39,981 nucleotides of DNA from Chitinophagaceae bacterium UBA7600 (GCA_002478885.1 DLKC01000007.1:1-39981); one strand, 5' to 3'; positions 1-8,727 are shown, counted from the first letter of the stretch. A program made the numbers and translations. Notes: generated by a model from the letters alone, not told the origin.

Positions 1-19
1 TTGTGTCACTCACTTGTGC
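1..19 (-). repeat. Dispersed intergenic repeat, copy 1 (head only, decayed)
   Basis: Read on the minus strand, this is GCACAAGTGAGTGACACAA, a diverged version of the head ACAAGAGTGCGACGCAAC that recurs through the window. The same decayed variant (TGTCACTCACTTGT on the plus strand) is found at 9507-9526. The window edge cuts off the tail. Confidence 0.55.
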
Positions 20-160
20 TTCTTTTCTATGGGCATCGAAGAAGAACCGGGTTTGAAAGATTAATGCCTATTGCTTATTTCGTTTCCCACATATGGCATA
101 TAGGCATTGAAATTATTCCACATACCCTAAATTAAATCGGGCAACATTCTGCAAAGCATT

Positions 161-168
161 TAAATTTG
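161..168 (+). promoter_or_regulatory. Bacteroidota-type -7 box for the DUF885 gene
   Basis: TAAATTTG matches the Bacteroidota -7 consensus TAnnTTTG exactly and lies 13 bases before the ATG at 182, so the leader would be very short. I see no clear -33 TTTG at the usual spacing, so this is a partial promoter call. Confidence 0.45.
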
Positions 169-181
169 GCAAAGCCACTTT

Positions 182-1942
182 ATGAAATATGCAATTTTCG
201 TTCTTGTATTAGGCATTGCATGTGCATGCCGGAACGACCAGCCAGCAACCGGCAATGGCGATCAGCCTGGTTCTGCCGACAGCCTTTTCTCTGCATTTGA
301 AAACAGTTTCATCGATGCTTACTGGAAGCAAAATCCTTCAGCGGCCATTTACGCAGGCTATGGCAAATACTACGATATACTTAAAATACCTGATGCGGCT
401 TCTGTAAAAAGCGATGTTGATTTTGCAAAGCATTACCTCGATTCATTGCATGGGTTTAATTATGCATCGCTTTCTGCAAATAACAAAATCGATTACCGCA
501 TACTCGAGAACCAGTTCAATGGTACCATATGGTACAGCGATACGTTTAAGCAACAGGAATGGGATCCTTCAGTGTACAATATCGGTGGTGAATGCTACGA
601 GATCATTAATAATAGCTACGCACCACTTACTGAAAGGTTAAGAACGCTCAGCAGCCATATCGCGCATTCAGATGCTTATTATGCAGCCGCAATCAATATG
701 ATAAAGCAGCCTACGCGGGAACATGCGGATCTTGCAGTTAAGCAAAACAAAGGCAGCCTTGAAGTATTTGGCTCCATGCTGCAGGATTCAGTTAAGGCAT
801 CTTCGTTAACGGAAGTAGAAAAAGATACACTGTTGCAGCGTGCTGCAAGAACAAAACAGGCGATAAGCACTTATGCCGATGCACTGGAAAAAATGCTGGC
901 TGATAAAAATTTTGCTTTCCGCAATTTCAGGATCGGCGACAGCCTGTTTAACCAAAAGTTCAAATACGATATTGTTACCGACTATTCAGCTAAAGATATC
1001 TTTGATAAGGCAGTAGCCTCAAAGCAATATTACCACGCCCAAATGTTTACGATCACCAAAGAGCTGTGGCCGAAATATTTTGAAGGTGCAGCAATGCCGG
1101 CCGATACGCTACAGGCCATTAAAATGATGATCGACAAGATTGCCCTCAACCATGCAAGCCCTGAACATTTAGTAGATACCATCAATAAACAGGTAAATGA
1201 CCTCAAGCGTTTCATCATTGAAAAAGACTTGTTTGCATATGATACCACCACGCCCTTAAAGGTGCGTATTATGCCGGCATTTATGAGCGGCGCTACACTG
1301 GCCTCGGCGAGCCTTACAGGCCCTTACGACAAGCAGGGGGTTGCTTATTACAACATCAGCGATCTTACCAAAATCCCCAAAGCGGAAGCCGAGAGCGATC
1401 TGCGGGAGCACAATAATTACACCTTGCAAATATTGTCTATCCATGAAGCCATGCCGGGTCACGACCTGCAGGGATGGTATTCCAATAAATCGCGTAGTAT
1501 GGTAAAGGCTGTGTTTGGTAACGGCGCCATGATTGAAGGCTGGGCCGTTTACACCCAACGCATGATGCTTGATAACGGCTGGGCAAACAATGCACCCGAG
1601 ATGTGGCTGATGTTTTACAAATGGAGCCTGCGCGAATGCTGCAACGTAATCACCGATTATGGCATCCAGTGTCTTAACTACTCCAAAGAAGACGTGGTTA
1701 AAATGCTTAAGTACGAGGCTTTCCAGGAAGATGCGCAAATAGCGGAAAAATATCACCGGGCCACTATTTCGCAGGTACAGTTGTGCAGTTATTTTACGGG
1801 CGCAACCGAAATCAATGCTTTGCGTGAAGCCTACCATAAAAAGAAAGGTGATGCTTACAGCCTTAAAGATTTTCACGAAAAATTCCTGAGCTATGGAAGC
1901 GCGCCGGTTAAATATATTGGTGCATTAATGCTGGGTGAATAG
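182..1942 (+). CDS. DUF885 family secreted lipoprotein, putative metallopeptidase
   Basis: 586 residues. The N-terminus is a lipoprotein-type signal with cysteines at 14 and 16 (GIAC/ACAC), so the protein is probably anchored in the envelope. Near the C-terminal third, H421-E-A-M-P-G-H427 is the HExxPGH zinc-site signature of the DUF885 family, followed by a conserved E-G-W-A-V-Y segment that probably supplies a further ligand. Full length and the intact motif suggest an active zinc hydrolase. Members of this family are usually annotated only as DUF885 proteins, and the substrate is unknown (peptide cleavage is inferred from the zinc motif). It is transcribed alone and converges on the porin gene at 2090-3316. 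The ATG at 182 is the first in frame and begins the signal peptide. Confidence 0.88.
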   Translation: MKYAIFVLVLGIACACRNDQPATGNGDQPGSADSLFSAFENSFIDAYWKQNPSAAIYAGYGKYYDILKIPDAASVKSDVDFAKHYLDSLHGFNYASLSANNKIDYRILENQFNGTIWYSDTFKQQEWDPSVYNIGGECYEIINNSYAPLTERLRTLSSHIAHSDAYYAAAINMIKQPTREHADLAVKQNKGSLEVFGSMLQDSVKASSLTEVEKDTLLQRAARTKQAISTYADALEKMLADKNFAFRNFRIGDSLFNQKFKYDIVTDYSAKDIFDKAVASKQYYHAQMFTITKELWPKYFEGAAMPADTLQAIKMMIDKIALNHASPEHLVDTINKQVNDLKRFIIEKDLFAYDTTTPLKVRIMPAFMSGATLASASLTGPYDKQGVAYYNISDLTKIPKAEAESDLREHNNYTLQILSIHEAMPGHDLQGWYSNKSRSMVKAVFGNGAMIEGWAVYTQRMMLDNGWANNAPEMWLMFYKWSLRECCNVITDYGIQCLNYSKEDVVKMLKYEAFQEDAQIAEKYHRATISQVQLCSYFTGATEINALREAYHKKKGDAYSLKDFHEKFLSYGSAPVKYIGALMLGE

Positions 1943-2027
1943 TCTCCGTATTTGTACTGTTTGAAAACATCGCGATGAATGCTGTTACCTAAACGCGTCA
2001 TCTGTTGTTTGTTGCCAGGAGCACTGT

Positions 2028-2086
2028 TGTACAAGAGTGCGACGCAACTTAAGCTTGTTTGAATCGATGGTGCCGGGTACAAAAAA
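2028..2086 (+). repeat. Dispersed intergenic repeat, copy 2 (complete)
   Basis: The head occupies 2028-2048 (ACAAGAGTGCGACGCAAC preceded by TGT) and the tail ends in TGCCGGGTACAAAAAA at 2071-2086. This is one of the best complete copies, about 59 bp, filling the space between two convergent genes and stopping four bases short of the porin stop codon. Confidence 0.85.
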
Positions 2087-2089
2087 GTA

Positions 2090-3316
2090 TTAAAACAACA
2101 GCCTCATGATACCTAGTATGCGGAATGCCGAGCCCCTGGTATTATCGTAATTTTCTTTAACACCATAGAGCAATTCACCGCCTATTGTAAAATACTTATT
2201 GATGGCATAAACCGCATTGCCTGCGAAATAGCTGCTGTGTTTGAAAATAACATCGGTTGATTGCGGTTTTTCCTGGTGCAGGTAGCTATAAACATAAGTA
2301 GATGACCAGCGTTTTTTGAATACAAAACTGTACGAAACATAACCGCCATAATACAACAGCGACTCAAGTGTTATACTGTCTTTTGGAAAAGCTTCATAAC
2401 CTAATCCACCAAAATCGTTTACGGCGCCTTGGGTGCCATCGCCAATAATGCCAAAGAGATTAAACGATCTTTTCTTAATTCCAAGCAGGTTTGCTTTGTG
2501 GCTGTCCGGCAGGTCGATGCTGAGAGAACTGGTAACGCCCCAGGCGCCAAGTTTCTTCTTAAAGGAATAATCTTTATCGGTATATACAATTGGCTTATAA
2601 ATGACCGAGTTTGACCAATGCCCGTTTTTAAAAGTGTATTTTGGTTTTACAACAAGTTCGGGAAAAGCCGACTTTACCGCGTTTGCGCTGTCTAAAGGTG
2701 TATAATCGGCACGGGGTTCTTCTATTGCCAGCAGCAGGTTCCAGTTGCTGCTTATTTGTCTGCGCCATCTTATTTGTGCTACACGGGAAGCCGGCATGGA
2801 ATTAGGTCCTTCGAGATCTAGCGTGTTGGGTGATGCGTTAACGTCGCCAAAATTTGTCCAGGTTTGCCCTACGAGAAATTCGCCGGTGGTAAGATAGGCG
2901 TGCCTCAAACGGAAATAGGTATTCAGCCCCTTGGTGCTCGATAAAAAATCTCCTTCAACAAAAGCGGTGGTATTGTTACCGGCTTTAGGGAATTTAAAAG
3001 CAAAACCCAGCCTGCTCTGGTTGGCAGACATATGAAAGCGTTTGAATTTAATGTTGGTTATTTCGGTTGTCGGTATCTCGGAGGTTACAAAAACATCGTT
3101 GTTGAAAACGTTATTGTTATCGAAGTATAGTGCCGGTTGCACAAACCCGGAAATCTTTAACTCAGCGAACTCCGTAGCAAATGTCGGCTTTGCAGAGGGC
3201 TGATAACTGGTGTCGAGATTACTGTTTCGCTTCAGTGAATCGAATTCCGTTTGGCTTGCACCCTTTTTTGCGAAGCCTGCAAAGGCTAAAATAGAAAGTA
3301 GGAGATATTTGTTCAC
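2090..3316 (-). CDS. DcaP-like trimeric outer-membrane porin
   Basis: 408 residues with a Sec signal peptide (hydrophobic residues 4-16, likely cleavage near residue 21). After a short linker, the mature chain begins with the pattern ELKISGFVQPALYFDNN and carries on as amphipathic beta strands to a C-terminal aromatic residue (...IMRLLF), as expected for an outer-membrane barrel. The repertoire (RLRHAYL...GQTWTNFGD, then LEGPNS...QIRWRR) resembles the DcaP family of porins, which in known members pass small anionic substrates such as dicarboxylates. Substrate here is unknown. The start is GTG at 3316, just upstream of the signal peptide, with a TTTCTTTG-like -7 element a few bases further upstream. 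It is divergent from the serine hydrolase/deacylase gene at 3579. Confidence 0.75.
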   Translation of the reverse strand: MNKYLLLSILAFAGFAKKGASQTEFDSLKRNSNLDTSYQPSAKPTFATEFAELKISGFVQPALYFDNNNVFNNDVFVTSEIPTTEITNIKFKRFHMSANQSRLGFAFKFPKAGNNTTAFVEGDFLSSTKGLNTYFRLRHAYLTTGEFLVGQTWTNFGDVNASPNTLDLEGPNSMPASRVAQIRWRRQISSNWNLLLAIEEPRADYTPLDSANAVKSAFPELVVKPKYTFKNGHWSNSVIYKPIVYTDKDYSFKKKLGAWGVTSSLSIDLPDSHKANLLGIKKRSFNLFGIIGDGTQGAVNDFGGLGYEAFPKDSITLESLLYYGGYVSYSFVFKKRWSSTYVYSYLHQEKPQSTDVIFKHSSYFAGNAVYAINKYFTIGGELLYGVKENYDNTRGSAFRILGIMRLLF

Positions 3317-3473
3317 GAACGCAAAGAAATAAATATTTTATCATTTAAGCTAACCCTAAAAGATCTGGCAACGATTAATGCTTTGCTTGTTACGTTTTTA
3401 ACAGCTGAACCGCGCATGACCAACCTGCCAGCTTGTATTTGTTGCTGGCATGGCTGCACAGGGATTTACAATA

Positions 3474-3490
3474 AAAGAGTGCGACGCAAC
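3474..3490 (+). repeat. Dispersed intergenic repeat, copy 3 (head, tail decayed)
   Basis: AAAGAGTGCGACGCAAC matches the family head. Upstream bases (TTTACAATAA) look like the usual TGTACA start with a small insertion, and the following stretch ends in GTCCGGAACATAGAAA, a decayed tail. It is unusual in lying in a divergent promoter region rather than after a gene. Confidence 0.75.
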
Positions 3491-3578
3491 GATGTTCAAT
3501 AGCCGCACGATAGTCCGGAACATAGAAAATTGATTTACATTTATCCGGTACTACTGTTATGGTCTTCAAAAATTCATT

Positions 3579-6098
3579 ATGAGAAAAATTTTTGTTCTGC
3601 TCGCACTTGCGGTTACGCCTTTTTTTGTATCGGCCCAAACAAGCAACATAGCCGGTTCTCTCGATTCTGTTTTAAGTTATTTGTATACAACGCACCAGTT
3701 CAACGGCACGGTTTTATATGCGGAGAAGGGCAAGCCGGTATATGAAAAGGCATTTGGTATTGCGGACAGCAGAACGGGCACGGCACTTCAAACAAATTCG
3801 GCATTCAATCTTGCATCCGACACCAAGCAATTCATTTGCATGTGTATCATGATGCTCAAAGAAAAAGGTCAGCTTTCTTATGAAGATGACGTTACGAAAT
3901 ATATTCCCGAACTTCCTTATAAAGGCATTACGATACGCAACCTGATGACGCATACGTCGGGCTTACCCGAATACGATGTGCTGTTTCAACACATTCGCGG
4001 ACCACTTGATACACTCACCAATGACGGCATGATAAAGATGTTCGCTACCTTGAAGCCAGCCCTCGAATTTCCAACAGGCACTAAATGGCAATATTGCAAC
4101 ACAGGTTACATATTGCTTTCTGCGGTGGTATCACGAATTTCGAAAATGCCGACAGAAGAATTTGTCAACGACAATATTGTTATGCCCCTTGGGCTTAAGG
4201 AAACTTACTTGTATAATGTTTACTTGCCATCTCCTCAAAACCACGTGTATGGGTTTGAAGAAGTGAACGGTAAACAAAAACTCAATGATCTTTTCTACCT
4301 CGATGGCGTAACAGGTGATGGCAACATGTATTCGTCTGTTGAGGATCTCTTTAAATGGGAGCAAAGTCTTTACACCGGGAAACTGGTGAAGAAGGCAACT
4401 TATGCCGATGCGCTAAAACCTGTAAAGCTTAGCAACGATTCAACATACCCTTACGGCTTTGGATGGTTCATTGGAAAGGAAAATGAATTTTATTACCATA
4501 CAGGAAGCTGGGCAGGTTTCAGGAACATCATCTGCCGCGATACTAAAAATAACCGCACACTTATTATATTAAGCAACGGTACAAATGGAATGGCAAGACA
4601 GGTGGCAAGAAATATATTTGAAGGCAAATCCTATGAACTCCCTTCATTGCAGCTTATTACAAATGTGCTCGTAATCGACGGAACCAACACCCCGGCGAGA
4701 AAGGCGTCTGTTCGCATTAAAGACAATACGATTATGGCAGTCGGCGATCTTACTCCTTACCCCGGCGAAACCGTAATTGACGGCGCAGGCAAAACGCTAA
4801 CCCCCGGCTTTATAGATACTCATAGCCATCTCGACAGGTCGTTACAGGAAAAGCCCGAGGCCATCCCCGCATTGAACCAGGGTGTGACAACAGTTGTGGT
4901 TGGGCAGGATGGCGAAAGTGACCCGATTGATACAATGGAATTACGCATCCAACAGACACCTATCGCATTGAACATGGCAAGTTATACCGGCCAAACAACT
5001 TTGCGGGCAATGGTAATGGGCGAAAACGATTTGCACCGCGTGGCGACCGAAAAAGAAGTGGCTGCTATGAAATCATTGCTTGCCACTGAAATGAAAAATG
5101 GCTCACTGGGATTAGCAACCGGCCTCGAGTATGAAGGTTCGCATTTTTCATCGCGTGAAGAAGTGATAGAACTGGCGAAGACAGCTGCTGAATACCATGG
5201 CCGATATATCAGCCATATGCGCAGCGAAGATATCGGGCTTGCTGATGCCATTGACGAAATAGAACAAATTGGCCTGCAGGCGAAACTCCCCGTGCAGATA
5301 TCACATTTTAAGATTGCTTTGAAAGATGATTGGGGAACAGCACCAGCTATACTCGGCGACCTCGAAAACATGCGGAAACAATATGGTGTTAATATAACTG
5401 CCGACTGTTACCCTTATGAATATTGGTACAGCACCCTTCGGGTACTCTTTCCAAAAACCGATTACAGCAATTTGGAAAGCGCAAAGTTTGCTGTCGATCA
5501 AACAATCGACCCGTCTGGCTCTGTTGTATTTCCCTTCGCACCAAACAAAACTTATGAGGGCAAAACAATCAGTGAGATCGCTGCTATGCGTAACCAGTCG
5601 GCGGCACAAACCCTGATCGATCTTATTGTCATGGTCGATGATTTTGAAAAGAAAAACCCGGGTGTTGATGCGGAAGGCATCATCGGCAAGTCAATGAAAG
5701 ATGAAGATATCATCAAATTGCTGTCGTGGGCCAATACCAATATCTGTTCCGATGGCGGCGGCGGCGGGCATCCACGCAGTCATGGTGCATTCACCCGCGT
5801 GCTTGGCTATTACGTACGGGAGAGAAAAATAATGAGCCTTGAAAATGCCATTTATAAAATGACCGCTTTGGCAGCCGAACATGTTGGCCTTGCCGATCGC
5901 GGCCTCATAGCGCCTGGCTATTATGCCGACCTGGTGCTGCTCGACCCCGCAACTGTAAAAGACAACGCCACCATACAAAACCCGACCGCTTTGTCAGATG
6001 GCATCCTTAAAGTTTGGGTGAATGGAAAAATTGTTTTTGAAAACAAGCAGCCCACACACCAGTATCCCGGAATGTTTTTAAAGAGAGCTGCAGAGTAA
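3579..6098 (+). CDS. Secreted fusion: serine beta-lactamase/DD-peptidase-like domain + N-acyl-D-amino-acid deacylase
   Basis: 839 residues with a Sec signal peptide (residues 1-19). Residues about 25-350 form a class C beta-lactamase/D-aminopeptidase-type serine hydrolase: S80-D-T-K83 (SxxK), Y172-C-N174 (YxN) and H307-T-G (KTG-like box). Residues about 360-839 form an amidohydrolase of the D-aminoacylase type: metal motif D-T-H415-S-H417, then the QISHFK and SHMRSE segments, and a late CSDGGGGGHPRSHGAFTRVLGYY block typical of N-acyl-D-amino-acid deacylases. Each half is about the length of a stand-alone enzyme. Known members of the two families act on D-residue peptides and on N-acyl-D-amino acids, so a two-step release of free D-amino acids in the periplasm is a reasonable inference. 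The next two genes on the same strand fit D-glutamate or muropeptide use. Confidence 0.88.
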   Translation: MRKIFVLLALAVTPFFVSAQTSNIAGSLDSVLSYLYTTHQFNGTVLYAEKGKPVYEKAFGIADSRTGTALQTNSAFNLASDTKQFICMCIMMLKEKGQLSYEDDVTKYIPELPYKGITIRNLMTHTSGLPEYDVLFQHIRGPLDTLTNDGMIKMFATLKPALEFPTGTKWQYCNTGYILLSAVVSRISKMPTEEFVNDNIVMPLGLKETYLYNVYLPSPQNHVYGFEEVNGKQKLNDLFYLDGVTGDGNMYSSVEDLFKWEQSLYTGKLVKKATYADALKPVKLSNDSTYPYGFGWFIGKENEFYYHTGSWAGFRNIICRDTKNNRTLIILSNGTNGMARQVARNIFEGKSYELPSLQLITNVLVIDGTNTPARKASVRIKDNTIMAVGDLTPYPGETVIDGAGKTLTPGFIDTHSHLDRSLQEKPEAIPALNQGVTTVVVGQDGESDPIDTMELRIQQTPIALNMASYTGQTTLRAMVMGENDLHRVATEKEVAAMKSLLATEMKNGSLGLATGLEYEGSHFSSREEVIELAKTAAEYHGRYISHMRSEDIGLADAIDEIEQIGLQAKLPVQISHFKIALKDDWGTAPAILGDLENMRKQYGVNITADCYPYEYWYSTLRVLFPKTDYSNLESAKFAVDQTIDPSGSVVFPFAPNKTYEGKTISEIAAMRNQSAAQTLIDLIVMVDDFEKKNPGVDAEGIIGKSMKDEDIIKLLSWANTNICSDGGGGGHPRSHGAFTRVLGYYVRERKIMSLENAIYKMTALAAEHVGLADRGLIAPGYYADLVLLDPATVKDNATIQNPTALSDGILKVWVNGKIVFENKQPTHQYPGMFLKRAAE

Positions 6099-6107
6099 GA
6101 AGATTTT

Positions 6108-6158
6108 GTTGCCGGCTTTAGCAAAATGGCATCGCCTCTTGCGTCGCACACTTGTACA
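6108..6158 (-). repeat. Dispersed intergenic repeat, copy 4 (complete, minus strand)
   Basis: On the plus strand the tail comes first (GTTGCCGGCTTTAGC) and the head, TTGCGTCGCACACTTGTACA, ends at 6158. The spacer GATGCCATTT between head and tail also occurs at 15203-15212 (reverse strand), and its GATGCCA part at 21333-21339, which shows that conservation extends beyond the head. Confidence 0.82.
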
Positions 6159-6283
6159 GCGATTCTTTATTCAGCCAGGAGATCAGTAATCGGGTCATTC
6201 ACTCTGTAATTATCAATACCGCAGAATAATGCCACAGCCTGTTTCAAGATTTCTGCATATTGCTCAGCAAAGAATAAAGCGCT

Positions 6284-6300
6284 GAAGAGTGCACTGCAAC
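6284..6300 (+). repeat. Dispersed intergenic repeat, copy 5 (decayed)
   Basis: GAAGAGTGCACTGCAAC keeps most positions of the head. A tail-like stretch ending in GGAAACCAAAAAAAT follows at about 6330-6352. With copy 4 it forms a head-to-head inverted pair. Confidence 0.5.
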
Positions 6301-6412
6301 GCATGCTTCATTTCTTTGCCAATGCTGGAAACCAAAAAAATACTGTTTTGCAGGTAGCGCTACAAATAATATCTTGAACGCCTAATTTAAAAAGTTATCA
6401 ATAAAGCCAGGT

Positions 6413-7465
6413 ATGAAACCCAAAGCAATTGTTATTACTAACGGATTTTTAGATGTGACTGATGCAAAAACAGCGCATGGATTAATTAGAGGAACCGATC
6501 GTTTTACCATCGCTGCTGTTATTGACCCCGTGCATGCAGGCAAAGATGCAGGAGAAGTATTGGATGGTAAACACAGAAGTATACCCGTATTTGCAACAGC
6601 CACTGAAGTAATGGATGCAATAAGCGATATTCAATACTGTATCATCGGCGTTGCTACACACGGCGGCGTGTTACCCCCCGAGTTTATTTCCATCATAGAA
6701 GAATGTATTCAACACCGCATTTCCATCGTAAATGGCTTGCATGAATGCTTAACGGAGCACGCTAATATTGTGGCACTCGCCAAACAGTATGATGTTGAAC
6801 TGATCGATATACGCAGGCCGAAGAAACGAAGCGAACTGCATTTCTGGCATGGCGATATAAACAAGGTTGATGTTCCTGTTATTGCAGTGCTTGGCATGGA
6901 TTGCGCCATGGGAAAAAGAACAACCTGCCGTATGGTTATGCAGGCTTGCGCGGCAGAAAATATTAAAGCTGAAATGATTTATACTGGTCAAACGGGTTGG
7001 CTACAAGGCGGCGAATATGGCTTTATTTTCGACACAACATTGAACGATTTTATTTCCGGCGAAATTGAACACGCTGTTGTAACCTGCTGGAAAGAAGCAA
7101 AACCCGATGTAATAATGATAGAGGGCCAGTCGGCGCTGCGCAACCCAAGCGGGCCATGTGGTTCCGAGTTCCTGGTGTCGGGCAATGCACGTTACACCAT
7201 CCTGGTTCACGCACCTAAAAGAGTTTATTTTGATCACGCTCCCGAATGGGGGAAAATTGCACCGGTGCAATCAGAGATTGACCTTATTGCCATGTATGGT
7301 TCACAGGTAATAGCCGTGGCATTGAATACAGAAATGTGTACAGAAGAAGAAGCTTTTACTTTTCAAAAACAATACGAAGAGGCCTTGGGCATTCCGGTAC
7401 TATTACCCATACAGGAAGGCGTGTCGAAAATAGTGCCTGTAATAAAGTCCCTCGCAGGCGAATAA
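6413..7465 (+). CDS. DUF1611 family protein, DgcN-type (putative D-glutamate N-acetyltransferase)
   Basis: 350 residues, no signal peptide, so cytoplasmic. The N-terminal half is Rossmann-like; the C-terminal half starts with a P-loop, G161-M-D-C-A-M-G167-K-R-T-T, followed by EGQSALRNP and further conserved DUF1611 blocks. Characterised DUF1611 members (DgcN, described in marine proteobacteria and haloarchaea) acetylate D-glutamate, and a partner of the enolase superfamily (DgcA) then inverts the product to N-acetyl-L-glutamate. The gene directly downstream here is exactly such a partner family, which supports this reading. Older annotation would say only DUF1611, and other D-amino acids or peptides remain possible. 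Spacing to the next gene is 105 bases, occupied by a repeat copy, so co-transcription is likely but not certain. Confidence 0.82.
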   Translation: MKPKAIVITNGFLDVTDAKTAHGLIRGTDRFTIAAVIDPVHAGKDAGEVLDGKHRSIPVFATATEVMDAISDIQYCIIGVATHGGVLPPEFISIIEECIQHRISIVNGLHECLTEHANIVALAKQYDVELIDIRRPKKRSELHFWHGDINKVDVPVIAVLGMDCAMGKRTTCRMVMQACAAENIKAEMIYTGQTGWLQGGEYGFIFDTTLNDFISGEIEHAVVTCWKEAKPDVIMIEGQSALRNPSGPCGSEFLVSGNARYTILVHAPKRVYFDHAPEWGKIAPVQSEIDLIAMYGSQVIAVALNTEMCTEEEAFTFQKQYEEALGIPVLLPIQEGVSKIVPVIKSLAGE

Positions 7466-7496
7466 GATCAGCTGCCATTCTTGATGCAGATGAACG

Positions 7497-7550
7497 AAAT
7501 GCGACGCAACGAAGTTTCACAAAGGTTATAAAGCTTGGCTCAAAATAATT
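7497..7550 (+). repeat. Dispersed intergenic repeat, copy 6
   Basis: Head AAATGCGACGCAAC at 7497-7510, spacer starting GAAGTTTCAC, and a tail AAAGCTTGGCTCAAAATAA at 7530-7548. An in-frame TTG at 7535 in this tail creates a false upstream start for the epimerase gene. Confidence 0.75.
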
Positions 7551-7570
7551 TTCACAGTAAGAACAATTCA

Positions 7571-8638
7571 ATGAGAATAAATTCTATCAATGCGTGGTCA
7601 GAAAAATTACCGCTGACAAAACCTTACAGCATCGCTTATAAAACTATTAGTGATACTGACCTGATTTTTGTGGAGTTCATCCTGGAAAATGGCATAAGCG
7701 GACTCGGCGCGGCAAACCCATTTCCCGAAGTGGTTGGTGAAACAGCCGGGATAACGCTGGCAAACCTGCGCAGTGAATTTGTACAAGGCTTCGTAGGAAG
7801 AGACATTCGCCATTTCAATTCCATGATCGATGAAACAGCAGCTCATTTCCCAAACCGCCCAGGTACCCTTGCCGCCATTGACATTGCATTGCATGACGCA
7901 TTCGGGAAATTCCTTGGCGTGCCGGTGCTTGATTTTTACGGACAGAAAATTGAACCGCTGGCAACATCCATCACCATTGGTATTAAACCAACCAGCGAAA
8001 TGATCGAAGAAGCAAAAGGGTACCGTGCGCAAGGCTTTCATGTGTTGAAAATAAAAACAGGCCATGAGGTAGAAGAAGATATTGAACGCGTTCATAAACT
8101 CAAAGAAGCTTTTGGCGATCAATTCACCATACGTGTTGATGCAAACCAGGGTTACGATATTACCCAACTTCGCCGCTTTATTGCCGCAACCAAAGGCATG
8201 GCAGAATTAATAGAGCAGCCCGTGCACAAAGGACATGAAGATGTATTAACCCTGTTAAGCAGCGAAGACCGAAAACTGCTTGTGGCAGACGAGTCTTTGC
8301 TCGATGCCGGTGCGGCTTCGGTGTTAAGTCACCCTCCTCAACCTTTTGGGGTGTACAATATCAAACTCATGAAGTGCGGCGGTATCAAAGCTGCGAAGGC
8401 AATCGCTACAATTGCCCAATATGCAGGTATTGATTTGTTCTGGGGGTGTAATGATGAAAGCCTTGTGAGCATTACAGCCGCAGTGCATGCAGCTTACTCA
8501 TGCCCCAATACAAAATACATTGATCTCGATGGCAGCTTCGACCTCAGTAAAGACATGGCTGACGGCGGCTTTATTTTAAAAGACGGCTACATGTACCCGA
8601 ACGGTAAGCCCGGGTTAGGGATTTCCAGGTTGGGATAG
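7571..8638 (+). CDS. Dipeptide epimerase / N-acetyl-D-glutamate racemase (enolase superfamily)
   Basis: 355 residues from the ATG at 7571. A TTG at 7535 is in frame but lies inside a dispersed repeat and adds twelve unrelated residues, so it was rejected. Muconate-lactonizing-type enolase fold with the catalytic K160-x-K162, metal ligand D190 (VDANQGY), later acidic ligands in EQP and ADES, and K268 in NIKLMK. A D318-L-D320 pair near the C-terminus matches the DxD that binds the alpha-amino group of dipeptides in L-Ala-D/L-Glu epimerases. Two readings are therefore open: muropeptide dipeptide epimerase, or the DgcA-type N-acetyl-D-glutamate racemase implied by the DUF1611 neighbour. The DxD favours the dipeptide, the neighbourhood favours DgcA. 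Cytoplasmic. Confidence 0.87.
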   Translation: MRINSINAWSEKLPLTKPYSIAYKTISDTDLIFVEFILENGISGLGAANPFPEVVGETAGITLANLRSEFVQGFVGRDIRHFNSMIDETAAHFPNRPGTLAAIDIALHDAFGKFLGVPVLDFYGQKIEPLATSITIGIKPTSEMIEEAKGYRAQGFHVLKIKTGHEVEEDIERVHKLKEAFGDQFTIRVDANQGYDITQLRRFIAATKGMAELIEQPVHKGHEDVLTLLSSEDRKLLVADESLLDAGAASVLSHPPQPFGVYNIKLMKCGGIKAAKAIATIAQYAGIDLFWGCNDESLVSITAAVHAAYSCPNTKYIDLDGSFDLSKDMADGGFILKDGYMYPNGKPGLGISRLG

Positions 8639-8727
8639 TACTTTTTACTTGTCGTAAACATACACGGTGAACCGGCAGCTCTGAATCCGCAGGAATGAGT
8701 TTAATTTTTTACATTTAAATCATTGGT

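Larger units (their letters stand above)
6099..6412. other. Intergenic gap holding an inverted pair of repeats
   Basis: No credible gene. It contains a good minus-strand copy of the dispersed repeat (6108-6158), about 125 bases of unassigned sequence, and a decayed plus-strand copy (6284-6300). The last 50 bases before the ATG at 6413 are AT-rich and presumably hold the promoter of the DUF1611 gene, though no box matches well. Confidence 0.6.

Noticed and set aside
1256..1876. 206-codon open frame on the minus strand opposite the DUF885 gene
   Set aside because: It lies wholly inside a well-supported gene on the other strand, has no domain or signal, and looks like an antisense shadow of codon bias.
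7535..7570. Extended start (TTG) of the epimerase gene
   Set aside because: The TTG lies in the tail of a dispersed repeat, and the extra residues do not belong to the enolase-superfamily N-terminus. The ATG at 7571 fits family length and numbering of the catalytic lysines.
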